The notes: generated by a model not told the origin, from the sequence alone. A DNA stretch of 64,000 nucleotides from Crambe crambe (GCA_963924555.1 OZ004586.1:1116001-1180000), one strand, 5' to 3'. Shown: positions 12,901 through 24,660, counted from the stretch's first letter. Program-made: numbers and translations.

Positions 12901-13389
12901 ATGCAGATTGCTTCACCACCAATTCGAGGACACGAGTCTACACCATAACCAATTTTTGGACACAGATGCAAGCTTCTTTCTACACCCCTGCATCGTAGAT
13001 TACTCATCCATACAGGGGCATCATCATCTCCCAAGGGAAAGGAAAGTGTACGTGTGGAAATGGAACAGAGAGCACCTATGAATCCTACTGACCTAAAAAG
13101 GTTACACAAGTGAATCAAATTTGCAATTTAAGGGGCAAATAAGAGTTATACCTGCAAGCAACTTTAGCATCGTTATAATTCCACCCTGTACTGCATACAG
13201 TGCCCCAGGTATTGTTGTACAAAACTTCAAACCTCCCCATATGCTCTCCAAAAGTCCCATTCACGAGACGAACATCTTCAAAGATAAAACAAACAATATC
13301 ATCTCGATTTGCTAGCTAAGGACTAGCGATTTACCTTGTGAAGCCGAGAGGTGAAGTCGAATCAGCAAGCATAAAAGAGTAAGAAACAT
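6539..13389 (-). CDS. SRCR/fibronectin III/Ig single-pass receptor
   Basis: Nineteen exons, about 1,218 aa: 13335-13389, 13152-13275, 12896-13092, 12570-12643, 12185-12425, 11625-11828, 10768-10893, 10585-10658, 10149-10392, 9630-9926, 9171-9509, 8631-8942, 8362-8549, 8074-8233, 7841-7950, 7546-7762, 7310-7374, 6666-7243, 6539-6590. Order: signal peptide (1-18), SRCR (19-125), FN3 (126-230), SRCR (231-340), two FN3 (341-545), Ig-like (546-658, with LCAPGF, LTWF and DAGVYMC), three FN3 (659-987), an unrecognised Cys-containing juxtamembrane domain, a TM helix near 1167-1191 and a short basic tail with two tyrosines. No enzymatic domain is visible. Likely a surface adhesion or recognition receptor; ligand unknown. 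The intron after 12185 uses a GC donor. Phases close throughout, but weakly supported joins (ends near 12896 and 10585) need transcripts. Confidence 0.8.
7455..7540. repeat. Short degenerate tandem repeat in intron
   Basis: Units related to atgtagctatgacaatga recur about four times in the receptor intron just downstream (minus strand) of the exon ending at 7546. Confidence 0.6.
9979..10020. repeat. G homopolymer/G-rich tract in intron
   Basis: About 27 consecutive G followed by G-rich sequence, next to a T-rich run, inside the receptor intron between its third and second FN3 domains. C-rich on the coding strand. Confidence 0.9.
11025..11122. repeat. 9-bp minisatellite
   Basis: Tandem units of about nine bases (agtgaagac, agtgaaagc and variants) in the intron between the two halves of the receptor's second SRCR domain. 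The open frames it produces on both strands are artefacts. Confidence 0.85.
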
Positions 13390-13443
13390 TTTGACCAAGA
13401 AGCGATAAACCAGCTGCTTCTTTTGGCGTGGGATGCTATACCA

Positions 13444-13455
13444 TACGCATGCGCA
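13444..13455. promoter_or_regulatory. NRF1-like palindrome upstream of the SRCR/FN3/Ig receptor
   Basis: TACGCATGCGCA lies about 60 bp upstream of the receptor's start codon. It is close to the NRF1 consensus (YGCGCAYGCGCR). A similar site sits in the 43.2-kb divergent promoter. Based on motif resemblance only. Confidence 0.4.
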
Positions 13456-14360
13456 AAACGAATCCTAAATGACGAATTGACAGTCGAATCGCCACCACCG
13501 TCAATTTTTAATAATAAAACCGGAAGTGACGCAATGGGCATAATTTTAAAGAAGCATGTGTGTTGGTGTGCTGGTTATTCTCCACTTATGGCTATCATGA
13601 CTTCTGAAAACTTCTTATATGAAATTTCAACAACTTCTTCACCCTCCTCTTGATAAATAATACTTTACTAGACTTTTTAAAATAAATACTCAGTGCATGA
13701 AATCAGGGCTAATAAAAATACTAATTGCGGTCAAAAACCATTTCTCCTTTTCAGTATAAGACATGCATTGACTCAATAGATGTTCATGGTATAAACTTGT
13801 TCCAATAAAGCATGTGCATGCATGATGAAACACTTCTTTGCTGCCATACTGTGTTAATATACATCAGCTGTTCACCAAAATAGTTGAGTCTGTAGAAATA
13901 TATCACATGAATCTAGGCTCAGGAAAGATCAAATGTTGTAGTACTCTTTCTTCTTGGGGTCTTGCAATGAAATGACACTATTGGAAGTAATTTTGTGAAA
14001 AAAAGTAGGAATTTGCATCACATTAAATACACAAGAAAATTCTCAGAACAAAACAAAATTTGCAGGCAGGAATGATACATCTTAGCACTATCAATTCACA
14101 AAAAATCAAATTCCTAATTCATGGAGAAATGAAATTTGACCACTCTCTCCACTGGTACTTTCAGCCTGTACACTTGGACTAGGTGCACTCTCAGCCTCAG
14201 GAAATCTAATGATACTACAACTAGCTACTTCATAAGCATGCATCATTATCTTCTTGAATAAGCCTTCCATATGCTTGAATATCTTTCGATGCACGTTTAC
14301 CATCTTTTGTAGAATATAATTAATTTTATGCTGAGTTTGCAGTAATTTTCCGGATACTGT
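13456..14360. other. Intergenic region
   Basis: Roughly 0.9 kb between the receptor's 5' end and the small plus-strand frame at 14361. AT-rich. I see no domain, RNA gene or clear repeat in it. Confidence 0.6.
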
Positions 14361-14609
14361 TTGTATTCTCAGAAAATTAACATTGTATTACGGCAATGGA
14401 CTTCCGGTGCACTGGCGATTCGACTGGTAGACCACGAGTGGAGAAAGGCTCTTCCAGAGGTCGATATCTCTGTCTCATTGCTCGAAGAAGTGTTTTCTTC
14501 CGATCCCTACAGCATGGAGATGCTAAAAGCACTCGTGAACACAGAACTATCGTACTACCAGCCCCACCCCCAGCCCTTGATGTGGTATCATACAAAACAA
14601 AAGAAATGA
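14361..14609 (+). CDS. Possible small gene or terminal exon, unrecognised
   Basis: An 82-codon plus-strand frame ending 42 bp from the PA2G4 stop codon, tail to tail. The stretch from 14390 to 14560 has a codon-like, less AT-rich composition than its flanks and gives a hydrophilic peptide with RLVDHEWRKALPEVDI and YSMEMLKALVNTEL. A cag acceptor at about 14370 could start a terminal exon just before it. The LVDHEWR...LP...DI pattern faintly recalls the N-terminus of the anaphase-promoting complex subunit APC13, but the match is short and I do not assign it. Two other frames are also open across the same bases, so non-coding remains possible. Confidence 0.3.
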   Translation: MYSQKINIVLRQWTSGALAIRLVDHEWRKALPEVDISVSLLEEVFSSDPYSMEMLKALVNTELSYYQPHPQPLMWYHTKQKK

Positions 14610-14650
14610 TAATCAATAATAATAATATACTTTACTTCTATACACTCGAA

Positions 14651-17600
14651 CTATGTACTACCAGTAGCTTGAGTGCTAGTGTCAGGTGCTTTGGTACTGT
14701 CTTTAGCTTCTGACTGTGCAGCTGCTGCTGCAGCCACCTGCACAAAAAATTTAACCAGCACATTCTTTACTGCTTAAAACCTCTCTTATGTCTCACCTTC
14801 TTCTTTTTCTTCTTGTTCTTACGAGTGGCTGAAGTTGCTAGTAGTGCCTATAAAAACGATGAAGTGGAACCTCAAAGGACCAATCTAAAAGTACCTTTCT
14901 ATATACAATCTACATAACCTCCAAAAAGGACTGCTCTTTCCAAAATGTGTCCATTATACTATAGGAAGTATATACCTTGAGTTCTTCATCTTCCAGAGAG
15001 TGTGAGGAATCTATGGTCTCTACATCAAAAGGTCCACTTGTGATTCTCAGTGGTCCATTGTTCATTAGCAACACAGTAAACTTGAATTGAGCCACCAGTT
15101 CTCCTAGAATGGAAAAGAGAATACTGGTAAGGGTCATCAAAATAATTCACAATAGGTTACAATAGGTACGGGGTCTTCAAATCTCCTACCTTCCTTTTCA
15201 TAGAGAACGTTGAAAGGCTCCACTAAGTTATGGTTGATACACTCCACTATTCCCATGCGTGCTTTCCCTTCCTCTTCGAAAGATCTATCAATAGAACACA
15301 TCTAAAAAGAGTGCATGTGTTATTAGGAGACCTACCTCAATGAGAAAGGCATGGTGGAGTACTTGCTCGAGATTTCACTGTAAAATGCTGCAATAAAATT
15401 CAGTCATAAAAGAGGAAGCTGATAAGCCAGGTGCACCGTTTCACTATAGCAAACTACAGCCAGCATATATACAAAAATGATATCAATAAGAACAGATACA
15501 AATCTTTCAACAAGCTGCTAAGCACACAGTCAATTTGTTATCAAAGTTACTTCTAATCATGTCACATTACAAACTCCTATCTTCCATGTCTAACTCACCT
15601 CTGGAGGCTTTCATTTTCAATTTGTACACTTCATCCGTCCGCCTGAATATTGTTGTCCTTGCATCTAACTGACGAGTCTAGAGAGAGAGAGAGAGAGAGA
15701 GAGAGATTAGTTCACGTAAAAGAGTATTTATTTATTCAGGTGTCATACTTTCCCCTCTCCTGTGCTCACGATGATGTCGACAGTGTAGGCCTCATGCATC
15801 TCAAACTCACATCTCTTGTGCTCACGTCTGTAACACAAAGATTATTGATTTAGGCATGCCTCAATCTTGACTCATTCTAACCTCTGTTGCTCTGTGGGGT
15901 TCAGAATGATTGTCTTATCACTATCGTAATTATTTCGTTTCAACTGGTGCCCAAGAATCCCTTCAACGGCATTGCACTCAAATGATGTAGCCACCTTCTG
16001 AATAGCATCAGTCACAACCATATTCTAGAAAATAACGGGCAAGAGCTAAGTGGTCACGTGATCCCCAAAGAACATGTCATCATATCCCATATATGGTCAT
16101 GTGATTTGTGGTCATCCCAATGATGTGGTATAATTATTCTACATATTTGAGTTTAATGATCATGTAATCACACCATCCCCAACTGCTTGGCCTCCGGTGT
16201 ACAGACAGATGATGCTATGGTATGGGGACACACCCACCTCTCCTCCGGGGATAACCATTCTGTGTGCTATCTCTGAAGCAAGATAGCCTGCCATGATGAC
16301 ATCTGCACTACGACCTGTTACTTTGTTATCCTACAGCAAAGATAACCAGGTAGTGACAAGGTAAGTCCCGGAACGAAGTCATCCAGTAGTACTGACCATT
16401 GAACTCCCCACCACCAGGGTGTGGCCAACTGTTGCTATGAAACCATCCACATGAACACCGAGCTCACTATGACATCAAAACTGATCGGTCACATTAAAAT
16501 TTTTATAAAAAGTTGCTAGACTCGCATTTTGACTAAGTCTCCATCTGTTAGAGTGACAGTTGCTTCAGACCGCAAGGGGGAAAAGTGGCAGATGCAATTG
16601 TTTATAGAGAGACATGTCGGGAAGGCAATTCCTGAGAGAGAGAGAAGGCAAAGCATGCACAGAATCTTTCTCTAAAAATCATGAAAATACATATTGTGTA
16701 AATATCACCCCCCACCTTTCTTCATTTCTTTCTCCTTCTTGTAGACTTTACTGGTTTCTTCCAGGATGAGCTTGTCTCCCATTTCACACAAGTCCACTAC
16801 AGCAGCACCACTCACACACTTCTCCACCACCTGACGAAGAATCCCTGCAAATATGAGGGATTACGATTACATCACAAGCATGAAAATAACTAGGACCATG
16901 TAAGAGCATGCACACAGTTTAGTATTCAGCCAATCACAGTATGGCATAGAATATGCCCACAGCTACAAACCCACTACCAAGCTAGGCAGCATGATACTAA
17001 AGAACATGCCAAATAACAAAGTGGAGCAGACCAGATTCACCAGAAGTACAGCATTGAACATGCCCACAGCTGCAAGTCCAGAACACTACCATGGCACCAG
17101 AACACAACCACCCACTACCATGGTAGCATAATACACAGAAACAGTGGAGCCACTAACAAACCCAAAAACCATGATTCATCTCTATAGTATTAGAGTGTCT
17201 AGAAGCAGAACATAACCACTCACTACCATGGCAGCACAATACAATATAAAACCATAATCCAGCTCTTCATGACCTGCTTACACAATTGAACAGGCATGAA
17301 CCAAATAGGATAGGTTCCTTTGATGTAGTGCAGCTGGCTCCTTGATTAGTAACCCAATACTACATGGGCCCATATTATGACGCGACAATGCCATCTCCTA
17401 CCATGACTAATGACGAGACTGCATCCCCACTCAAGCCAATGGAGCAGTGAAGTAGTGTAGTCTGGCGCAGCCAGCCCCAAGCACTTCCGGAACTCCAGCG
17501 TAAGGGTCTGGTAACACACAATACTTCGACTTGTTCCCGGCCTAAATTTTTTATTTACGTAATATGACGTTTTAGTGTCGTAAAATGACGTTGTCTTGTT

Positions 17601-18143
17601 TAATTGTCATAGCAACACCTCGCGCGAAGAAAAAAATGGCCTCCCGATCCCGTAATAATTATGGTTGTTATAGCTACCCACGTCATTAAACGTCATAACG
17701 CGTCAGTTAATGATATTCATCATTTTAGCAGGATTTCTGCTAAACGGGAACAAGTCGAAGTATTGTGTGTTACCAGACCCTTGCGCTGGAGTTCCGGAAG
17801 TGCCTGGGGCTGGCTACGCCAGACTAGAAGTAGTGGGCATTATTTAAGGTTACCATAGGCCTGCAAGATAGACTTGGGAGTTCCACAGAGAACTATGCTT
17901 AGAACTTACAGCGACGGAAACTAGAAAATAAACCCTTAAGTACGTTATGCCTTACAAAGCCACACACATGAGGTGAGCATTAATTAGAAAAAATTCTCTA
18001 AATCCTTTTAATACTATGCATTATACAACTATACAACATCGTAACTCACTATTAGCCATATCTCCAGCCATTTTGTACTTGGTAACTACCACATCTTCAG
18101 CAATGGTGTGCTCCTCCTCTGAGCTGTCTCCCTTCTCCGCCAT
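14651..18143 (-). CDS. PA2G4: Proliferation-associated protein 2G4 (EBP1), M24 peptidase-like fold
   Basis: Thirteen exons, about 401 aa (human 394): 18050-18143, 16716-16844, 16522-16631, 16397-16462, 16238-16330, 15882-16024, 15749-15827, 15599-15677, 15336-15387, 15190-15284, 14976-15103, 14797-14847, 14651-14737. The product follows the vertebrate protein throughout: [83 protein letters not shown] and a lysine-run tail (RKNKKKKKK) that in the family binds RNA and nucleoli. EBP1 has the methionine-aminopeptidase fold without the metal ligands needed for catalysis and acts in ribosome biogenesis, translation and growth control. Intron 1 (1.2 kb) carries a foldback element. The exon at 15677 begins immediately after a CT microsatellite that forms its polypyrimidine tract. 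Family assignment is secure. Confidence 0.95.
15678..15706. repeat. GA/TC microsatellite forming a splice acceptor tract
   Basis: GA repeat on the plus strand. On the coding (minus) strand it is a TC run that ends in the AG acceptor of PA2G4 exon 8. Confidence 0.9.
17458..17826. mobile_element. MITE with long terminal inverted repeats, 9-bp TSD
   Basis: A 369-bp element in PA2G4 intron 1. Its terminal inverted repeats are about 75-80 bp, starting tagtctggcg and ending with the near-complement, and differ at only a few positions. It is bounded by identical gaagtagtg copies at 17449-17457 and 17827-17835. The interior has several TGACGT-like motifs and no coding frame. This is the longest member of the TAGTCT family here and could be the best seed for finding an autonomous partner. 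Confidence 0.92.
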
Positions 18144-18460
18144 TGCTGAACTTTCTGCACACGGCTAGAATACGGGTAGTTGTGCTTCTAGTACCTATCC
18201 AAGTTAGAAGAAAATGCAAATAGTCTAAGAACAGCTAGCTAGTAAAAGGTATAAATAATAAAATTTATGCCCACGTGTTGCTATATTGCACCACACATGC
18301 GCAATGCTGCATAGAGCAGCTGCATGCATAGCCACACCCTATTAGGAGACAATAATATCATACGAGAGACAAAACAATAAAGGTGGTCAAGGTACATCTA
18401 CATAAATTATACATGTGAAATGGTGGATCCTGCTGAATGAGTTGTTGAAAGTGATAGTAT

Positions 18461-20230
18461 TTAGACTTGAGAATCTCTTGAATAATTGATTTCGATGCTC
18501 TTTACTTCTACCTCGTTAATGTGCTGTGCAGATCTCAAGTTATTAGTTGCAAAAGTGTTATTGTTTCCATTGTGTAGACTAACACAACAAATGCAGCAAG
18601 CCTTCTTCCACGCAAACAACGAACTCTGTCGCAAAAGCCAAAATACAGATAAAAAACCCATACAGATTGCCGTGAAAATCAGTTCCATGTAGAGTGAGAG
18701 AGAAGGTTTTGAACTGTTGGTGACTGCTGGACACTTTTGTAGTGTTTGACTAGAAGAGGAGCAATGCTGGAGATATGCACGATCCCACATATCCCCGAAC
18801 CAGTAATTGTAGAAATAAGCACACAGAAGACCACCCATTGGAAGGAGTGTGAAAGTAATATACGTTCCCACTTTAACTAGAAGAGATGGGGCGATTACAT
18901 CTGGTTTTTCGATGCTTCCAGTGTCCAGTTCCTTGAATTTCTTGTTTTGTAGCTTGACAACTCGTGCGAAGGTGATGACAACAAGCACCGAACAAATCAG
19001 AACAGCTGCTGCTAATGGAATGATCAAGAAACCAATCTCACTCTTCCTGTGAATCCAGCAAGTCTGGGTGATGGCATTCCCAGAGAATTCTCCCTTAGCG
19101 AGAGCTATGATCAAAAACAGCAGTGGAACCCCCCAGGCAAAAGAATGCAAGGGAATTTTCCAGTATATATTGACATTGGTAGAAAGCCAACTGCATAAAG
19201 ACCACTCAAATGTCAATGCTAACCACCAACTCCATGTACAAAGAGTGAAATAGTATATAAAACTGAACACAGCTGAACACAATGGACTATCAAGTCCATT
19301 TGATATCAAAATGCTCTGGTTAAATGTGTTATGTGCACTCTGATCACAAATGACACCTTCTCTGCCGACTCCAATTGCTATGATATTGGTTAATCCCACT
19401 ATTCCATAACAAAGAGCGATGTAATAAATTGAAGATTCCAGTCTAGGTATGCTTTTGAAGTTGAGAATGTACGTGAGAAAAACCAGAACAGACAAGATCA
19501 AACTGAGTAGACTCAGTGCCGTTGTCCACACAGTGACAAGGACATTTTGGTCATGTTCGAAGTAGACACCTTGACAAGGCTGCACACAACCCTCCAGTCC
19601 ACCAAACTCTGTTCGAGGGGGAGGATTGGGAAGTCGAGTCAAGTATCCCATACAATTCAAACTCATAGTTCTCCCATTGGACACAACATTATTTGATGTT
19701 GTCGTTATCATTTTTCTCGGCGTAGTTGCAGTTGGATTATTTGTGTTACAGCTTACATTCTTCCAGGCACACACTCTATTACCTCCAAGAGGTTGAAACT
19801 GATTGCAGTCCAGTTCGGGAGGCCAAGATCCAAACATTCCTTCACAACTCTCCTTCACTGAGAGGCAGAGTTCTCTACAAGGGTCAATTCTTTGGATCAG
19901 ACCTGTGAAACAGAATGGGAAAATTGCAGAACAGACCAAGAGTGTTGTGTAGTTGGAGCATTGCAGTCCTATCAATTGCATTATCCCAGAGCTCTGTTGG
20001 TTCCAAAAGGACTGGGCCTCGGCTAGAGTTCGATGATTGTAGACATTCGGAAAAGAAGTGCTATTATGGTCATTACTGAAATGTACGGAATTACAAATCG
20101 GAATATTAACTGTTTCACAGCTCACAGAGTGATTAGGTTTAAAGCATGAGTTTGCTGAAACAGCACTGGATGTAATCACAATGAAGGTAATGAGTGAAGC
20201 GAATAAGGAATAATTCCCAAAAGCTTTCAT
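18461..20230 (-). CDS. Frizzled-family Wnt receptor
   Basis: A single uninterrupted frame of 589 aa. After a signal peptide there is a cysteine-rich Wnt-binding domain at about 29-160 (CETVNIPIC, LQCSNYTTLLVCSAIFPFC, DPCRELCLSVKESC). A seven-helix Frizzled-type membrane region follows at about 230-545, with WWLALTFEW as the TM3 signature. The family transduces Wnt signals through Dishevelled. The usual Dishevelled-contact motif KTxxxW after TM7 is not intact: the sequence reads RQSSLFAWKKACC, keeping the tryptophan but not the lysine-threonine pair. The CDS has no introns, unlike every other long gene here; a 5'UTR intron cannot be excluded. It lies 317 bp upstream (genomic left) of nothing coding but PA2G4, on the same strand. 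Which Frizzled subgroup it belongs to I cannot say. Confidence 0.93.
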   Translation of the reverse strand: MKAFGNYSLFASLITFIVITSSAVSANSCFKPNHSVSCETVNIPICNSVHFSNDHNSTSFPNVYNHRTLAEAQSFWNQQSSGIMQLIGLQCSNYTTLLVCSAIFPFCFTGLIQRIDPCRELCLSVKESCEGMFGSWPPELDCNQFQPLGGNRVCAWKNVSCNTNNPTATTPRKMITTTSNNVVSNGRTMSLNCMGYLTRLPNPPPRTEFGGLEGCVQPCQGVYFEHDQNVLVTVWTTALSLLSLILSVLVFLTYILNFKSIPRLESSIYYIALCYGIVGLTNIIAIGVGREGVICDQSAHNTFNQSILISNGLDSPLCSAVFSFIYYFTLCTWSWWLALTFEWSLCSWLSTNVNIYWKIPLHSFAWGVPLLFLIIALAKGEFSGNAITQTCWIHRKSEIGFLIIPLAAAVLICSVLVVITFARVVKLQNKKFKELDTGSIEKPDVIAPSLLVKVGTYITFTLLPMGGLLCAYFYNYWFGDMWDRAYLQHCSSSSQTLQKCPAVTNSSKPSLSLYMELIFTAICMGFLSVFWLLRQSSLFAWKKACCICCVSLHNGNNNTFATNNLRSAQHINEVEVKSIEINYSRDSQV

Positions 20231-21881
20231 GTTTTTTTTTGCATTTCAATCACAAAATGGCAGTTGATATGAGTTCCTGATTGCTAAAAAAAACAATAAT
20301 TTATTCAGCAGTTATTGTAGATCCATATTCAAAACAGATAAAGTTACACTAACTAGCTAGGTGCAGGAAAATCATGTGGACTTTGCAGAATGACTCTTGC
20401 CCTATTGAAAACGTACCACATGCAAGTACTAACCACTCTTTTCTGTTATCAGCTGTACTTCAACCACACACTATTCTTGAAATCCCCTTCTTATCAAAGC
20501 AGCAGATAGTAGCTAGCTGACAGATCTGACAATAGGCAAGAAACTCTTTTTCCAATTTATACTGCTTTGAATCCAATTAGAAGCTGGACCTCTTAAATCT
20601 GCTTGACTTTGTAGTTAAATAGCTGGATAGTTAGTGGGACAGAGATGCATGAGGCTCGGCCTACTGGGCAACAACCCACTTAGCTCATAGCTATACTAGC
20701 TAGCTAGCTGGTTAACTACATGGTTATAACTGGATTAGATACCGAATTCAATGCAAAAAAATACTTATTGCTCACCTGGTTACGGTAGCTGCCTGCCTCA
20801 GATTACCATTGGCTGGGTAACAATAAACCTTCAGCTGCTATAGCCAGCTAGCTAGCTAGCTACAAAGGCGCCTGGATTACAAAGCTGAGTGGCTACGCTA
20901 TTATAAAGCTAATAACTAAACAGCTGCAATCTTCTAGTCAATCTACTGTATATGTACTGTGACTATCTTTTTTTTGCCTGCTAGGCAACCGCTGAAAATA
21001 ACCAGACTGCCGGCCGACTATTCTTGATGATATTCATAGATCTGAGCTGAGGTGTTACTTTGTTTACCACTTGCATGCAAGTCGAGTCTTTAGGGTGGGG
21101 CTCATTTACGTATACGCCAGTATATTTCCGTATACTCACGGAAATATGACCTTTTGAACCCCACAATATTTTGCTGCGAATGATTCCAAAACTTGAGTTG
21201 ACAGCTTGTCCACAGAAGGAGCCAGAGATACGGTTTACCAACACCAGTTCTACTTGAATAAATCGTCTACTCAGTAAGCTTTGTATGTAGCTAGCTCGTT
21301 TAATTACATTGCATGTTGTTGACTAGCTTGTGAGTCAGCTAGCTAGCTTCATGCTATGTAACTGAACATAGAGGAAATCACAGTGAAGGCTTCTGCACAC
21401 CTGTTCCTCAATTCCTACTTGGAGAATAAAAGCTTGTCCTTATCAATGTTCTATTCATGTTGAATGGCACTAATGTTATTGCATCTCCAAAGCTTGTAGT
21501 CTAGTAGTGGTAGTTACAAAGAGCATTAAAAGAGACAATTGTTAGTGTTATTTGATATTATAACAGGTGCCACCACCAGCTGATATTATTGACAGGTGCT
21601 AATTTATTATTATCCTGTCTGCAAGGTGTCTGTTCCCCTATTGTAATAAATTCTGTGGGATGATTAATTCCTTGCTGGGCAAGGAAGTATCACGCTGTGC
21701 CCACCTTGGTGGGCATATCGAGTGATAATTGGCCAGAAGGGGGTGCGTAAAACCACTCACTGATTCTTTCCTTCCAGTAGTGGGATCTTGTGCGGTACTC
21801 ACTTTTTGATAACTGAAGATGAAAATAGTTACAAGTTACAAGTTGTTATCTATTTCCTCTTAGTCATAATGTCTTATCCCC

Positions 21882-21885
21882 CCCT

Positions 21886-21914
<29 letters not shown>
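21882..21914. repeat. C homopolymer
   Basis: About 33 bases of nearly pure C. Runs of this length are prone to sequencing and assembly error. Confidence 0.9.
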
Positions 21915-21916
<2 letters not shown>

Positions 21917-24273
21917 TCTATTAAGTGATATGTACGCAGGTTAGTTCTATCTTCAATAGACCCCAAGGGCCATGTCCTGAGGGCTGTATTGCCATAAATT
22001 CCATTGTTCCAAGGTTCCCATCTCCTTAGCAATGAAAGAAGTGTTGCCAACTCCTTAACCCATGTAGCAAGAACACTGAAGAGTTCTCTGAAATGAGACC
22101 ATCTCTTAGTATTAACAGTAAATTTTTATCTAGATTTTTCCACTGGAATACACTGAGGAAGTCAGTAGTTCTTATCAGTCTTTAGCATCCAAATTCAGTG
22201 TTTTGGCAAATTACTGGACTAAAATCAAAAATTGGCCATGATTTTCAGTAATCTGTGTAGAAAGTATTGATAAATCATTAGCTGGAGACACTGGACTCTA
22301 TTGCACTGTATATACACTAAGTGTTAAGCTTTTGATTTCATGAGATAAACACACGCAAGGTGTGTCATTTTGCGTTGGTTTGGTACTCGCAGCCAAGCTG
22401 TTCCTCTGAGACATGAACCACGGTAGGTATGGAAACCATGTTGTTTTACAGGCCAATGGTTACAGGCTAATATGTCTCTGGTATTGTCAATGTATGTATG
22501 TCGTGTGCCCTCCAGTGAGAAGGCAAACGACTTGGGTCTAAGTACCAAGAAGCAATTTCCTAGGTTAGAACTTGTGAGAGAATCCACTCAACAAATTATC
22601 CCTTTTGGTATAAAAATTGATTCACTCATAACTCTTTATATTGACTCTATATAGGTATCAAAATGTTGTCCCTTGAATGTGCTTTCTGCTCACATGTGTA
22701 CTTAGTACCTACCTATAACTTATGTCAAGGTATATCAAGTTATGATAACCTCGTCATAAGTCCTGACATGCATTTCAGTGAGCCCACATGACACTACGGG
22801 GCCTTCACTGCCTTCACTTTGGGAGATGTTTACTATCAGAGCATGTTCATCTACTCCTATTTTAAGTGAGCTTTCAAGGAAATTTGTAAGTTGAGGCTTT
22901 TTCCTTTTTTTGCATGTTTATTCAAAATTTCCCCCAGAGCGAGGAAGTAAAGTCCTCGAATGGACCTGCCTCCACACGACTCGCTCATTCGAAGTCTAAG
23001 CTAAAACACTAGACCATATATGAATTACTCTATTAACAATAGTTTGTAATCCAGCCCATGTGCACAGTCATGACAATATTCAAGTAGTGTGCCTATACAA
23101 GGCATTACTTGTGATTAATCAAGTGTGATATCTGTAAATATTGAGAAAGTACCATGGTTAGAGCTAGACTCAACTCACTATGCATGATGATGCCGTAACA
23201 CACACTGGGAGTCAAGTTGGATCGCACAGATGTAATCGAATTGAAAGTTGTAGTCGGCTATTCCTTTGCTAAATAAACTAAAAGCAAGGAAGAACCAATA
23301 ACACTGGACACGTACAATGTTGGGATACCCTGCTATTGTACACAGTGTTAAACCAATGGTTGGCCCCTTGGAGTTCAAACAGAAGCATAATATTATTGTT
23401 TTCAATGAGGCCTGTGAAAATATTCCAGAAAGCAAGTGCCAACAAGAATGGAGCAATCTCTGACTAACAGAGCATCCCTGTCAGGTTACAGTTAGTGCAC
23501 ATGTTAATGGGACTAAATGATCCATGTGTTTATGTGTCAATAACAATCATAAGCTTCACTCATTAGAAAAGTTTTTTTGAACAGGATGTATGTATCATAC
23601 TGTATGCACGTGGCTCCAATAAGAGGTGTGTAGCTTCTGTTTGGAACACTGACTTGTACCGTCAAAGTCTCCCTTTATATCAGAGAGAGGAATATAGTGA
23701 GGAATAACTCTTCTGACAAAATGTCAGACCATGACAAGAGTTGAACAGCCATATGACTGACATGGCCTTTGAGTGTACTAAACAGTGAAAAAGTCTTTAT
23801 AAACTGAGAAGGAACACAATAGCATTAGGCCTAATGTTTTATGATCAGGCATTTGACCTTTTGACCCGGCAATATGGCAAACTGCTATATATTCAATTGT
23901 GATTTCTGTAGCCCTAATGATTATGACTGCCAGCATTTAAAAAAAAAATTTGCTCTGGAAGGCTCAAAAGCCATTCAAGAAGTAATCACTTTATTTGGGA
24001 GTTGAAAAGGAGGGTTTTATAGACAATGTCACAGGGTGTACTGGGATTTCCCATGGTCTGCATTCACCACCAAGACCTGAAAGGACTTCTCCATTCATTC
24101 AACCTCATCAAGGGAGAACTTTATCAGGAAAGAAAAAAAAATCAGAAGAAAGGGGCTGGCTGTAGCAGGACCTAAAGATGCCTACAGTGAGACCTCTTAA
24201 AAAAGGACACGGACAAACCCCTCGATCAATCTAAACTTACCATTGTATATTCACTGTATACAAAACCTCGACC

Positions 24274-24412
24274 ATATAGTGAAAATTTTTCGTGGGTCAA
24301 AATTTTCGTGGTGTTGCAAAGATGTGTGAACTATATAAATTCCCTGTATTATTTTTTGCAAAACCACACAATCCACGAAAATTTTGACCCACGAAAATTT
24401 TTCGCTATACAG
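24274..24412. mobile_element. TATAG-ended hairpin MITE, copy 1
   Basis: Imperfect palindrome: tatagtgaaaatttttcgtg at the left and its near-complement ending ttcgctatac at the right, over a spacer with aactatataaattccctgta. The same layout occurs at 27184 and 57909. Confidence 0.8.
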
Positions 24413-24511
24413 TATACACTCTGTATAAAATAAAACCAAACATATCTTTTTACAAAAGACAAAAGGATGAGTCCCATGAGTGTCCATTATTCGGAAGTTA
24501 TACATGAAGTG

Positions 24512-24660
24512 CTGAAGTCTATTTGCATTCACTTAATCATTAAAATTAATTTTGCTGTAATAATCAAAACGCCAGCTGGTCACCCTCTCTATGAAGTGGG
24601 TTTTGAAATTTGGGTTTTGAATGAAGAATTGAGTTCTAGGACACAAAATAGACTTCAATT
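24512..24660. repeat. Degenerate copy of the GTCTATTTGCATTCAC inverted-repeat family
   Basis: Starts aagtctatttgcattcact and ends with caaaatagactt, an inverted match of the ends. Related to the elements at 48008 and 56368 in the kinase introns. The interior has diverged. Confidence 0.5.

Noticed and set aside
13423..13653. Plus-strand frame opposite the receptor promoter
   Set aside because: Overlaps the likely promoter and first UTR of the receptor, with no domain.
16025..16237. Possible C/D snoRNA in a PA2G4 intron
   Set aside because: An ATGATGA-like C box is present, but I found no suitably placed CTGA D box and no terminal stem.
20981..21244. 87-codon minus-strand frame in the Frizzled-neurabin spacer
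   Set aside because: No domain, no relation to neighbours and no codon-like composition; left unannotated.
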